Below are positions 19,806-28,406 of a stretch of DNA of 64,000 nt, one piece after another. This DNA is from Sphingomonas faeni (GTDB lineage Bacteria > Pseudomonadota > Alphaproteobacteria > Sphingomonadales > Sphingomonadaceae): contig NZ_JANBVH010000007.1 of assembly GCF_024273235.1 (NCBI RefSeq), positions 62,001 through 126,000 on the forward strand, given 5' to 3'. Made by a program: the position numbers and the translations under genes. Under the pieces are notes generated by a model, which was not told the DNA's origin, did not search any database, and was given only the letters and a program-made list of their open reading frames with translations. Within the stretch, counting starts at the first letter, position 1; each line of letters begins with the position of its first letter.

Positions 19806-20034
19806 ATCGTTACTCTCCCTGGATATCTTTCGGCTACCATGCCCCGAGCGAGCCGCCCGTACAATCTCGAGCGGGTATCTAACGGTACGCAGCGTGTGTC
19901 ATCAAACATCGACACACGCGTAAAGTTCGGCATTCGTGATCGAAAACAGCGTCACTCCCGGCGGAACCAGTCTCCAAAGGTGAGCGCTTTAACAATCGAG
20001 AAACCGGCGTCGCCGGCAATGATGGGGTTCAAGC

Positions 20035-20319
20035 ATGACGGAAGCGACCTGGGGCGACGATATGAAGACGCCGGAGATCGACTGGCGGATGAGTGCCGCG
20101 TTGGAGAACGTCCCCCGCGGGGGCGAAGACGTCGCTGAGGTGACCAGCCTGGAGGGCGCAGTCCGTACCTGGACAGCACTGGACAGCGCACATCGCGACG
20201 CTGCCATACTCACCCCGGAACGCGCCGTGCTGATTGACGGCGTATCGCATGTATCTCTCACCGACGACGGGATCGCCGCGCTGGCCGAGCGGCTGCCCAG
20301 CGCGAACGACGAGGGCTGA
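20035..20319 (+). CDS. Unknown two-gene module, first protein (copy 1)
   Basis: A 94-residue soluble, acidic protein beginning MTEATWGDD with 'IDWRMSAALENVPRG' and 'LDSAHRDAAILT'. No domain is recognised. A paralogue lies at 58807-59094, with about 55 of 94 positions identical by eye, in the same order relative to its partner. The stop is 3 bp before the next start, so the two are co-translated. Composition and alignment make it clearly a real gene. Confidence 0.75.
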   Translation: MTEATWGDDMKTPEIDWRMSAALENVPRGGEDVAEVTSLEGAVRTWTALDSAHRDAAILTPERAVLIDGVSHVSLTDDGIAALAERLPSANDEG

Positions 20320-20322
20320 GGC

Positions 20323-20613
20323 ATGGCACCCGCGAGTGTTCGGTTTGAACGCGGCGAGTATGCGTGGTCGGCAGAGCGGAACGGCGTGCTGTTCCTGGGC
20401 CACACCGCCCTGGGAATGGTCGAATTCCTGATCACGAGCGAGGCATTGGCCGAGTTTATCAACCCTGACCTCGAAGGGATCGACAGCGAGACCGCGATCG
20501 AGACGTATGTCGAATTCGAAACCGATATCCATCGCATCGCGCGCCGAGAGTTCGTCAGCCGGTTGGGCGGCGAGCCCCCTGTCCTGATTACGGCAGCTGA
20601 CGTTTCGACATGA
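20323..20613 (+). CDS. Unknown two-gene module, second protein (copy 1; DUF1488-like)
   Basis: A 96-residue protein with 'VEFLITSEALAEFINPDLEG', 'YVEFETDIHRIARREFVSRL' and 'GGEPPVLITAADV'. The pattern of a short beta-part, then '(I/C)TxEAL', then an acidic helix 'IxxIARxxF' resembles DUF1488 proteins, an uncharacterised family; that is a tentative match. The paralogue at 59100-59390 keeps nearly the whole 'LITSEALAE' to 'LGGEPP' region. Always second in the pair. Confidence 0.75.
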   Translation: MAPASVRFERGEYAWSAERNGVLFLGHTALGMVEFLITSEALAEFINPDLEGIDSETAIETYVEFETDIHRIARREFVSRLGGEPPVLITAADVST

Positions 20614-20692
20614 GCCTTGGAAGCCGGTCAGAACACTGGGTTACCGAAAATTGGGAAACTGAAATGCTTCGGCAGATGCTGTAATAGACCGC

Positions 20693-21482
20693 CTAATGTT
20701 TAGGCTTCACACCAAGCGCCCGAACAATACGGTGATCAGAAATAAGCCATGGGCCGATGACCGCGACGTACAGCGCAATGGCGACCCAGCGGCTGACGAA
20801 CGCCTGCGGTACCGCCAGCATATAGAGCGCGATGCTGGCCCAGGCTTCCCAGTCGGAGCCGATCGCGGGAACGACTGCGGACATCTTGCCGTTGCAGACG
20901 ATAATCACGCCTTCGGTGAGCGAATGGCCTATTGCGGCGAGCCCGAGCACGATCCCATGGCCGCCGCCGCGCCCGCCGCGCCAGGAACGCACCACCGGTA
21001 TAGAGTAGCATCGACTGTACGATCGGTCGGAACACCTCGTCGCGGAAGCGGTAGCTGAACTGATCGGGGATCTCATCGAACACCCCCGGCAGCGCCTGCG
21101 AAAGACGTCCGGTACTCGCGATCTGCTGGAACGCCGGGGGCTCGCTACCGGGAAAGGCCGCGAGGAAATCCTGGGTGTTGCCCAACGCATTGCCCTTGGC
21201 CCCCGCGAGATCGACCGACAGCGTCTTCTCGGAGACGAGATACTGCGCCGACGCAGTGACGATCGGTCGGTGCAGCATCCGCATCGCGTCCGCCCCCGTC
21301 TTCGCCGCATCGACACCGTGATCGGCGGCGCTGAGGGCACGCGACGTTCGATCCAGCCGCATCTGGGCCGCGTCGCCGCTGAGCGCGGTCTCCGCCTCGG
21401 CGGCCGATGCGAGGAACACCAGCGCGAGCGGGATCGACCAGTGCCATGTTCCCCTAACCGCTATCGGCCTCGAAGTCCCCAT
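20693..21482 (-). pseudogene. Exported membrane protein with a frameshift in mid-gene
   Basis: The first part, from ATG 21482, has a signal peptide ('LALVFLASAAEAETALSG') and reads well to 'FRDEVFRPIVQSMLLYTGGA' near 21000, then turns arginine-rich. A second frame of the same strand continues with 'HGIVLGLAAIGHSLTEGVII', 'ASIALYMLAVPQAFVSRWVA' and 'IALYVAVIGPWLISDHRI', ending 'ALGVKPKH' at 20693. These are two or three transmembrane helices. Together they make one protein of about 260 residues interrupted in the G/C-rich tract at 20960-20995. It may be a true pseudogene or a base error. Function unknown. Confidence 0.65.
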
Positions 21483-21855
21483 TGGACAACGCTCTTGCAG
21501 CGCATTCGGCGCGATGCGACGGATAAGCAGGTCAGGGTGCCGCCCAGAATCTCGGCTTACTGGCGCCATAGTCATCCGCTGATGCAAGCGGCCGTCCATC
21601 TCATACTGAGTTTCGGGCGATGATATGGAATCTGGGACACGGCATTCGAGCGCTCTTCGCGCGCTAATAGCGCGAGTAATGCACGGTATTTGCCTCGTTG
21701 CCACTGGGAAGCTTACCAAGCGAGCAGCGCGTCGCCACCAATCGACAAGACCACACACGATCATTGGCGCACCTTTTCGCGGCTCCCGACTTCAAGCGCA
21801 CATTCACACCGACATTCGCCGGCGTGCGGCAGATACGGTCCGAACATCGCATCGC
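21483..21855. other. Intergenic, no gene recognised
   Basis: 373 bp between two minus-strand genes. It should hold the promoter of the frameshifted membrane protein; no clear motif, RNA or hairpin with T-run is visible. Confidence 0.4.
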
Positions 21856-24348
21856 TCAATCGTCGAACCAGCCGGTGTCGCCGCCGATCGGCATGCCCGG
21901 GGGAATCGTCGGTACCGACTGCCGCTTGTCGAGTTCGCGCGTCAACTTGTCGTCGTCGCTCAGCAACATAGCGACGTGCCGACTCCATGCCCCGTCTTCG
22001 CCGTTGCCGGCCTTGCCCAATTTGGTGGCGATTCCGCGCAAGCAGTCGCCGAGCAGCGCGGCGACGTCGGGCGATGTCGCGTCGTCCCGCGCGGTGCGCG
22101 CCATCGTCATGATCGCGCGGTAGGCGATCCGGCGGCCGACCGCATCGCGGCGTGCATCGACGGTGGCGGCTATCAATCGATCGAGCAGGGTGTCGACGCC
22201 CGGCATTCCCGGTTCGCGACGATGCTGTTCGTACACCCGGGCAAGGCGCGCTGGCGCCAGCAGCGAATCCAGCGTCACCTGCGCGGCGACATCGGCCGCG
22301 ACCAACGGGTCGAACGCGGCAGCCCCGGCATTGCGAAAGACCTCCTGATCGAACTGGATGTCGCTGCGCCCGTTCATCGGCGACGACAACGGCATCACCA
22401 GCGTGGCGGGAACGGTCAACGCATCTGCCGACAGCGTCGCCAGCATCGCGGCGATCGCCGCATCCTGAGTTGCGGCGGCTACGGGAGCTGCAGGAGGATG
22501 ATTGTCGCCGGCCACCGCATAGGCATAGTCGATCCCGCCGACCAGCTTGCCCACCGCGTCGATATCGTAGCGATGCAGCAGCCATACCGGCACGAACTTG
22601 CGCCGCAAGTCGGACAGCGCCTCGCCGTTCCGCAGCACGCCGGGGCCGAACTGCGCGATCGCGATGCGACGGACCGCCATCATGTGATCGAGCGAGGCAA
22701 TCGGATCGGGGCCGTCGTCCCACATGCTGCCCCAGGGACTCGGCGTGTCGGATGCGCGGCCGTCGACATCGGTGATGAAACGCACGCCCTTCGCCTGGAT
22801 CGCCAGTGCCTTGGCGCGCGCCGCGACGTCCGGATCGGTACCGGGTGCGGAATCAGCGTAGAGCCAGTCGACCGTGAAATCGTCCCACGCGCCGCCGCCC
22901 GGCGCATAGGCCTCGGAGAGGTCGATCCGGCCATCGGTCAGCTTGATCCGCGGTCCGGGGTAATCCATCACCGTGGTGCGCCCCTGCGTGCTGCCCGCGA
23001 AATTGTGCATGAAGCCGATCGCGTGGCCCACCTCGTGCGCGCCGAGCTGGCGGATGCGGTCGAGCGACGCCTTGACCGGGTCGTTGCCGCCCCCGCTGTT
23101 GGTCTGCGCGGTGCCGACAAGCCCCTCGAAGATCGCCATGTCCTGACGCACGCGGAGCGCGCCGATCACGACATTGCCCTTGATGATCTCGCCGGTGCGC
23201 GGATCGACGATGCCGCCGCCATAGGACCAGCCGCGCGTCAGCCGGTTCGACCAGTTGACCATGTTGTAGCGCACGTCGAGCGGGTCCGCGCCGACCGGGA
23301 GCAGTTCGGCGCGGAAGGCGTCGACCAGCCCGGCCCTGTCGAACGCCGTCGCCCAATAGTTGACGCCTTCCAGCAGCGCGGTGCGGATCGGTTCGGGCGC
23401 GGCGCGATCGATGTAGAAGATGATCGGTTTCTTCACGCGCGAGCGGGCGGCGGCGGGGTCGAGTTTTTCCAGCCGGAACCGGTTGGCGAATTGCTGGACC
23501 ACATCCTCGCCGAGCGGGGTGCCATAGTCGTAATATTGGCTGCCGCCCGCGGCCGAGCGGATGTCGAACTTGCGCGAGACGAATCCGGGCGCGGGCAACA
23601 GGACGAAGCTGTGATGGACGGTGAAGCCGATCTGGCGCGGTTCGCCGGCGATCCGCTCGACCTCGCGGCCGGGGGTGTCGGACTGATAGGTCTGGAGCGC
23701 GTCGACCTCGATATTGTCGGGGAACACCTTGACCGACGCGGCGTCCGCCACGCTGAGCGCATCGACCAGACGGAATCCCTTGCCCGCCGCCGTACCGCCA
23801 GCCGCACCGGCCATCGCCCAGCTGGCATTGAGCGACTCCGCGATCCCCAGCGTGTCGCGCGTCAGGAAGGGGGCGATGTCCACCGTCACGCCGCCGCCGG
23901 GTTCGGTCGAGACGATATCGAGCATCGCCATGATGCTGGTCGGGAAGCTGGTGCGTCCGCCCGCCATGACGCCCGCGTCGCCGGTCGCGCGGAACCGATG
24001 GTTCTCGAACGTCACCGCGACCTTCTTGCCGATGCGCCGGAACGCGACGATGTGTTCGGGGCCGAGCATCCCGCGATCGAGCCGCAGATTGGCGGATCCG
24101 ATCCCGGTGCGCAGCGAGGTGGCGTAGATGAAGCGTCCCGACGCCCCATCGGCATCCGCAGCGGGCAACGTGACGAGGATGCGGCCGTCCGCGGCGGTCG
24201 CCTTCACCGGCAGCAACAGGCCGCCTGCCGCCACGCTCGCAGGCGCGGCGGCCGCACGACCGGCGGCCGGTTGCGCACCGGCGGGAACAGCCGCGCTCGC
24301 CAATGCCGCCAGCCCGACGCCCGTGCTCCACATGATTCCGCGCATCAT
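21856..24348 (-). CDS. Exported zinc-dependent metalloprotease (DUF5117/DUF5118 type)
   Basis: About 830 residues. A signal peptide ends 'SAAVPAGAQPAAG'. The N-terminal half ('SGRFIYATSLRTGIGSANLR', 'GMLGPEHIVAFRRIGKKV') is the DUF5117 region of large secreted zincins. The catalytic motif is 'QLGAHEVGHAIGFMHNFAGS', HExxHxxGxxH, followed by 'TTVMDYPGPR' with the Met-turn-like 'VMDYP'. It probably degrades peptides in the periplasm or outside. ATG 24348 is chosen because AAGGGGG precedes it; the frame runs 20 codons further. Divergent from an AsnC/Lrp regulator and next to a TonB receptor and M20 hydrolase, so it belongs to a peptide-use locus. Confidence 0.9.
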   Translation of the reverse strand: MMRGIMWSTGVGLAALASAAVPAGAQPAAGRAAAAPASVAAGGLLLPVKATAADGRILVTLPAADADGASGRFIYATSLRTGIGSANLRLDRGMLGPEHIVAFRRIGKKVAVTFENHRFRATGDAGVMAGGRTSFPTSIMAMLDIVSTEPGGGVTVDIAPFLTRDTLGIAESLNASWAMAGAAGGTAAGKGFRLVDALSVADAASVKVFPDNIEVDALQTYQSDTPGREVERIAGEPRQIGFTVHHSFVLLPAPGFVSRKFDIRSAAGGSQYYDYGTPLGEDVVQQFANRFRLEKLDPAAARSRVKKPIIFYIDRAAPEPIRTALLEGVNYWATAFDRAGLVDAFRAELLPVGADPLDVRYNMVNWSNRLTRGWSYGGGIVDPRTGEIIKGNVVIGALRVRQDMAIFEGLVGTAQTNSGGGNDPVKASLDRIRQLGAHEVGHAIGFMHNFAGSTQGRTTVMDYPGPRIKLTDGRIDLSEAYAPGGGAWDDFTVDWLYADSAPGTDPDVAARAKALAIQAKGVRFITDVDGRASDTPSPWGSMWDDGPDPIASLDHMMAVRRIAIAQFGPGVLRNGEALSDLRRKFVPVWLLHRYDIDAVGKLVGGIDYAYAVAGDNHPPAAPVAAATQDAAIAAMLATLSADALTVPATLVMPLSSPMNGRSDIQFDQEVFRNAGAAAFDPLVAADVAAQVTLDSLLAPARLARVYEQHRREPGMPGVDTLLDRLIAATVDARRDAVGRRIAYRAIMTMARTARDDATSPDVAALLGDCLRGIATKLGKAGNGEDGAWSRHVAMLLSDDDKLTRELDKRQSVPTIPPGMPIGGDTGWFDD

Positions 24349-24404
24349 TGCCCCCTTTTTGCTGCCGTGCAGCGAAACTAGCACGATCGATGTTGCGGTA
24401 TCGG

Positions 24405-24414
24405 GCAATATTGC
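24405..24414. promoter_or_regulatory. Candidate AsnC/Lrp operator in divergent promoter
   Basis: GCAATATTGC is a perfect 10-bp palindrome, flanked on the right by GCAAC and on the left by GTTGC 15 bp away, between the metalloprotease and the Lrp-type gene. Lrp-family sites are often AT-centred inverted repeats. Binding is inferred. Confidence 0.4.
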
Positions 24415-24463
24415 GCAACTTTATGTTCAGGATTGACGCAATGCAGCAATCTTAGGGGGAACA

Positions 24464-24955
24464 ATGCGCGAAATTGAGAATAATCCGGTCGATACCACCG
24501 ATTACCGTATCCTGCGCGAGGTGATCCGTGATGGCCGCGCGTCGGATGTGATGCTGGGCGAGCGCATCCATCTGTCCAGCACGGCGACAGCACGCAGACG
24601 CAAGATCCTCGAGGAAAGCGGCGTCATCGCGGGCTATACCGCCAAGCTGGACATGGGGAAGCTGGGGTTCAGCATCACCGCCCTGGTCTCAATCGAACTG
24701 AGGTCGCAGGCCGAACAGGTGCTCAACGAATTCGAGTCGGCGGTCATCGCGTGTCCGTCGATGTCGTTCTGCAGCTTCGTGTCGGGCGAGGTCGATTTCA
24801 TCATGATCGTCCATGTCCGCTCGTTCGAGGATTACGACCGGGTCTATCGCCGCGAGCTGTCGATGCTGCCGCACGTCGCGCGGATCCGCAGCAGCTTCCT
24901 GATGCGCGAAGTCGCGCAGCGATCGGTCGCGCCCGCCGTCGTCAACGATCAATGA
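24464..24955 (+). CDS. Lrp/AsnC family transcriptional regulator
   Basis: 163 residues. An N-terminal helix-turn-helix ('DTTDYRILREVIRDGRASDV', 'MLGERIHLSSTATARRRKIL') is followed by 'EESGVIAGYTAKLDMGKLGF', the standard Lrp/AsnC hinge, and an alpha-beta RAM domain with 'VSGEVDFIMIVHVRSFEDYD'. Such proteins sense an amino acid and control its transport or breakdown. It is divergent from the exported metalloprotease and upstream of the TonB receptor/M20 pair, and so probably regulates the whole peptide locus. AGGGGGAAC precedes the ATG. Confidence 0.93.
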   Translation: MREIENNPVDTTDYRILREVIRDGRASDVMLGERIHLSSTATARRRKILEESGVIAGYTAKLDMGKLGFSITALVSIELRSQAEQVLNEFESAVIACPSMSFCSFVSGEVDFIMIVHVRSFEDYDRVYRRELSMLPHVARIRSSFLMREVAQRSVAPAVVNDQ

Positions 24956-25218
24956 TGACGAAAGACTCGGCGATATCGCAACTTAAAAATCACACAGGCG
25001 CTCGAAACCGTCGAAGATTGCCCGAATGATCGAGGAATCTGCAAAAGTAACATGGATTTCATGTGCAGATTGCGAGGAAGCGGCAGGCAGCATCTGATAG
25101 GCTCCGGACAGGAACAGGACCGGGATACCCGGCCATCCCGATAGCAGGCAGGAACCAACGAGAACGATAATCCGGGAGGATATCTGGACGGCACCCGATC
25201 ATTCGAAGGGGGCTATCC

Positions 25219-28200
25219 ATGACTGTTCTGTACGGCGTCGACCGCGGCGCTTCCGCCACGTGCGCCTATTCCATGCCGCGCTCATTCGCGCATTCGAAAA
25301 GCCGCAGGCTGGTCGGCGTCGGCGTGGGGGCGCTGGCGCTTTGTCTCGCCACCGAAGTCGCGACGGCGCAGGCCGGCGCAGAACCGCAGGCGATCGCGTT
25401 CCAGACCGAGCGCGGCCCGGCCAAGTCCGCGCCGACCGACCGGGAAACGACGAACGTTCCCGGCGGCAAGCCGGAAATGGCGGTCGATCCCGTGACCGGC
25501 GATACGCCAGCCGACGAAGGCGACGCGATCGTCGTCACCGGATCGCGGATCGAGCGCAACGGCTACAGTGCGCCCACGCCCGTCAGCGTCATCACCGCGA
25601 AGGAATTGCAGGCCGAGGCGCCCGCCAACATCTCCGATTTCGTCAACACGCTGCCCGCGGTCCGCGGCAGCGGCACCTCGGCCAGCAGCAACGGCTCGCT
25701 CAGCAACGGCGCGGCCGGGATCAACTCGGTCAACCTGCGCAATCTCGGCGCGAACCGTACGCTGGTGCTGTTCGACGGCCAGCGTTCAGTCGCCTCGACG
25801 ACCACGGGCCAGGTCGACGTCAACACCTTCCCGCAGGCGCTGATCGAGCGGGTCGAGGTGGTGACCGGCGGTGCCTCGTCGGCCTATGGATCGGATGCCG
25901 TGTCGGGGGTCGTCAACTTCATCCTCGACCGCGACTATACCGGGTTCAAGATGGAGTATGAGCACGGCGTCACCACCTATGGCGACGCGCCGAACCACAA
26001 GGTGACGGCGACCGGCGGCAAGGCATTCGCGGAAGGACGCGGCCATCTGATCGTGTCGGGCGAGCATTTCTCGCAAAAGGGCATCCAGTCGATCGATCGC
26101 GACTGGAACGACAGCGGCTATTTCCTGGCGAACAATCCCGCCTATTCCGCAGCACGCTGCACCGATGCCGCCACGCTGGGCACACCCTGCGTCAACGAAT
26201 TCCTGATCGCGTCGGGGATCGGCACCGGCCAGTTCACGCCGGGCGGGCTGGTCAGCACCGGCCCGTTGCGCGGCACCTATTTCGGCTCGGTCGATCCGAC
26301 GACCGGCAAGGCGAGCGTCAATCAGCTGAACTTCGGCGCCACCAGCGGCCAGTGGATGGTCGGGGGCGACACCGACATCACCACCGCCGGCCATCGTAGC
26401 AGCGCGACCCTGCAACCCGAGGAGAAGCGCAGCAGCGTCTTCGGCCGGCTGAGCTACGAAGTGTCGCCGCTCGTCGAACTGTACGGCCAGTTCTCGTACA
26501 GCAACTATCGCGGCCAGAGCTATTACCAGCAGACGCCAACCACCGGCGTGACGATCCAGCGCGACAACGCCTATCTGCCAGATGCGACGCGCGCGGCGAT
26601 GGTGGCGAACAATCTCAGTTCGATCCAGATCGGTACCAGCAACATATTCCTGCCACCGCAGGGCAGCGACAACGAGCGCCAGGTCTTCCGTTATGTCGCG
26701 GGAGCGGACGGCGCCTTCTCGACCGGATCGATAGACTGGAAATGGGGCGGCTATTACCAGCTGGGCAAGACCAAGACGAACGAACTCCTGACCAACGCCT
26801 GGAACGTCAGCCGGATGGCGGCGGCGACCGACGCGGTCGTCGCGGCGGCGGGCAACAGCGGCGGCTACGCGGCCGGCACGGTGGTGTGCCGGATCAACGT
26901 CGATGCGAACCTGAACAATAACGATCCGTCGTGCGCGCCGCTCAACCGGCTCGGCACCAACGGCGCCTCGCCCGAGGCGATCGCCTACGTCCTCTACAAC
27001 GGCCGCCAACCGCTCCGGAAACAGGAATTGAAGCAGCAGGTCGCGGCGATCAACTTCTCGACCAACAGCCTGATCGATCTGTGGGCAGGCCCGATCTCGG
27101 TGGCGTTCGGCGCGGAGTCCCGCAAGGAGTCGGTCTCCGGGTCGGTCGATCAGCTCTACCAGCCGATCGTCGCCAATGGCGTCACCACAGGGACCTGGAT
27201 CTACGGCAACTACCTGCCGACCAAGGGCCGGTACACCGTCAAGGAAGCCTATATCGAATCGGTCATTCCGATCTTCAAAGGCATGGATTTCAACGGCGCG
27301 TTCCGTTTCACCGATTACTCGACCTCCGGCACGGTCAATACATGGAAGACCGGCCTGACCTGGCAGGTGATCCCCGACATCAAGCTGCGCGGCACGATCT
27401 CGCGTGACATCCGCGCGCCCAACCTCAGCGAGTTGTTCGCACCCGGCACCGGTCGCACCAACACCGTCAACGTGCCGCAGGTGAACGGCAGCGTCGCCGC
27501 CAACCAGTTCAACGAATCCACCGTCGGCAATCCCGACCTGCGCCCGGAAATCGCCAAGACCTACGGCGCGGGCGTGGTCCTGACGCCCAGCTTCCTGCCG
27601 GGCTTTGCCGCCTCGGTGGATTATTACGACATCAAGCTGGACGGGGCGATCGACTCGCTGCTCGCCCAGACGATCGTCGACCAATGCTATCAGCAGGCGA
27701 TCGCCGATGCATGTTCGTTCATTTCCACCACCGGCGGTCGCGGCGTCACGACCCTGGGCCTGCCCGTGACGAGCATCGAGGTGAAGCCGACCAACTTCGT
27801 CAGCGTCAAGACACGCGGCATCGATATCGAATCGAGCTATCGCCGTGCGATCGGCCCCGGCAACCTGACGCTGCGCGCGCTCGCCAGCTATGCGTTCGAG
27901 TTGACCAGCAACAACGGCGTCACCGCAACCACGGATCTGGCCGGCCAGAACACCGGTGGCCTGCCTGACTGGACGTATCGCTTCAGCGCCGGCTACGATC
28001 TCGACTCCGGATTCAGCATCCAGGGTATCGCCCGCGGGGTCAGCGGCGGCGTCTACAACAACAACTACGTCGTCTGCACCACGGACTGCCCGCTTTCGAC
28101 CGCCGATTACCGCACGGTCAACATGAACAGCATCAAGGGCCAGTTCTTCTACGATCTGAACGCCAGCTACGCGTTCGAGACCGGCGGCGCGAAGGCACAG

Positions 28201-28356
28201 GTCTTCCTGTCGATCCGCAACATCCTGAACAGCGATCCGGTGCTCGTCGCCAACGGGCCGACCGGCAACAATACCCCCGCATATCCGCAGACCAACCGCG
28301 CACTCTACGACGTGCTCGGCCGCGTGTTTCGGATGGGCGTGCGCATCGGCATCTGA
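25219..28356 (+). CDS. TonB-dependent outer-membrane receptor (peptide-locus)
   Basis: 1045 residues. After a long leader with a hydrophobic core (residues about 30-52) comes a TonB-box-like 'GDAIVVTGSRIERNG', the plug domain ('PVSVITAKELQAEAPANISD', 'VNLRNLGANRTLVLFDGQR', 'QALIERVEVVTGGASSAYGS', 'DAVSGVVNFIL') and a 22-strand barrel ending 'LNSDPVLVANGP ... GRVFRMGVRIGI'. It imports a large substrate using TonB energy; neighbours suggest peptides or acylated amino acids. ATG 25219 has GAAGGGGG upstream; ATG 25273 (MPRSFAHSK) is an alternative that would give a more usual signal peptide. Confidence 0.92.
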   Translation: MTVLYGVDRGASATCAYSMPRSFAHSKSRRLVGVGVGALALCLATEVATAQAGAEPQAIAFQTERGPAKSAPTDRETTNVPGGKPEMAVDPVTGDTPADEGDAIVVTGSRIERNGYSAPTPVSVITAKELQAEAPANISDFVNTLPAVRGSGTSASSNGSLSNGAAGINSVNLRNLGANRTLVLFDGQRSVASTTTGQVDVNTFPQALIERVEVVTGGASSAYGSDAVSGVVNFILDRDYTGFKMEYEHGVTTYGDAPNHKVTATGGKAFAEGRGHLIVSGEHFSQKGIQSIDRDWNDSGYFLANNPAYSAARCTDAATLGTPCVNEFLIASGIGTGQFTPGGLVSTGPLRGTYFGSVDPTTGKASVNQLNFGATSGQWMVGGDTDITTAGHRSSATLQPEEKRSSVFGRLSYEVSPLVELYGQFSYSNYRGQSYYQQTPTTGVTIQRDNAYLPDATRAAMVANNLSSIQIGTSNIFLPPQGSDNERQVFRYVAGADGAFSTGSIDWKWGGYYQLGKTKTNELLTNAWNVSRMAAATDAVVAAAGNSGGYAAGTVVCRINVDANLNNNDPSCAPLNRLGTNGASPEAIAYVLYNGRQPLRKQELKQQVAAINFSTNSLIDLWAGPISVAFGAESRKESVSGSVDQLYQPIVANGVTTGTWIYGNYLPTKGRYTVKEAYIESVIPIFKGMDFNGAFRFTDYSTSGTVNTWKTGLTWQVIPDIKLRGTISRDIRAPNLSELFAPGTGRTNTVNVPQVNGSVAANQFNESTVGNPDLRPEIAKTYGAGVVLTPSFLPGFAASVDYYDIKLDGAIDSLLAQTIVDQCYQQAIADACSFISTTGGRGVTTLGLPVTSIEVKPTNFVSVKTRGIDIESSYRRAIGPGNLTLRALASYAFELTSNNGVTATTDLAGQNTGGLPDWTYRFSAGYDLDSGFSIQGIARGVSGGVYNNNYVVCTTDCPLSTADYRTVNMNSIKGQFFYDLNASYAFETGGAKAQVFLSIRNILNSDPVLVANGPTGNNTPAYPQTNRALYDVLGRVFRMGVRIGI

Positions 28357-28373
28357 GGGGCGCGCCGCCCCTC
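28355..28373 (+). terminator. Hairpin overlapping the TonB receptor stop codon
   Basis: GAGGGGCG-CGC-CGCCCCTC gives an 8-bp GC stem and 3-nt loop that includes part of the TGA stop. No T-run follows, so it may act as an attenuator or mRNA end stabiliser between the receptor and the M20 gene rather than a full terminator. Confidence 0.45.
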
Positions 28374-28406
28374 CCCTCACGACATCACCGTACAGGAGTT
28401 TATGAC

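Noticed and set aside
21625..24381. Long plus-strand reading frame of over 900 codons
   Set aside because: It runs antisense through the metalloprotease gene and is rich in Arg, His and Asp with no domains, as expected from codon bias in high-GC DNA.
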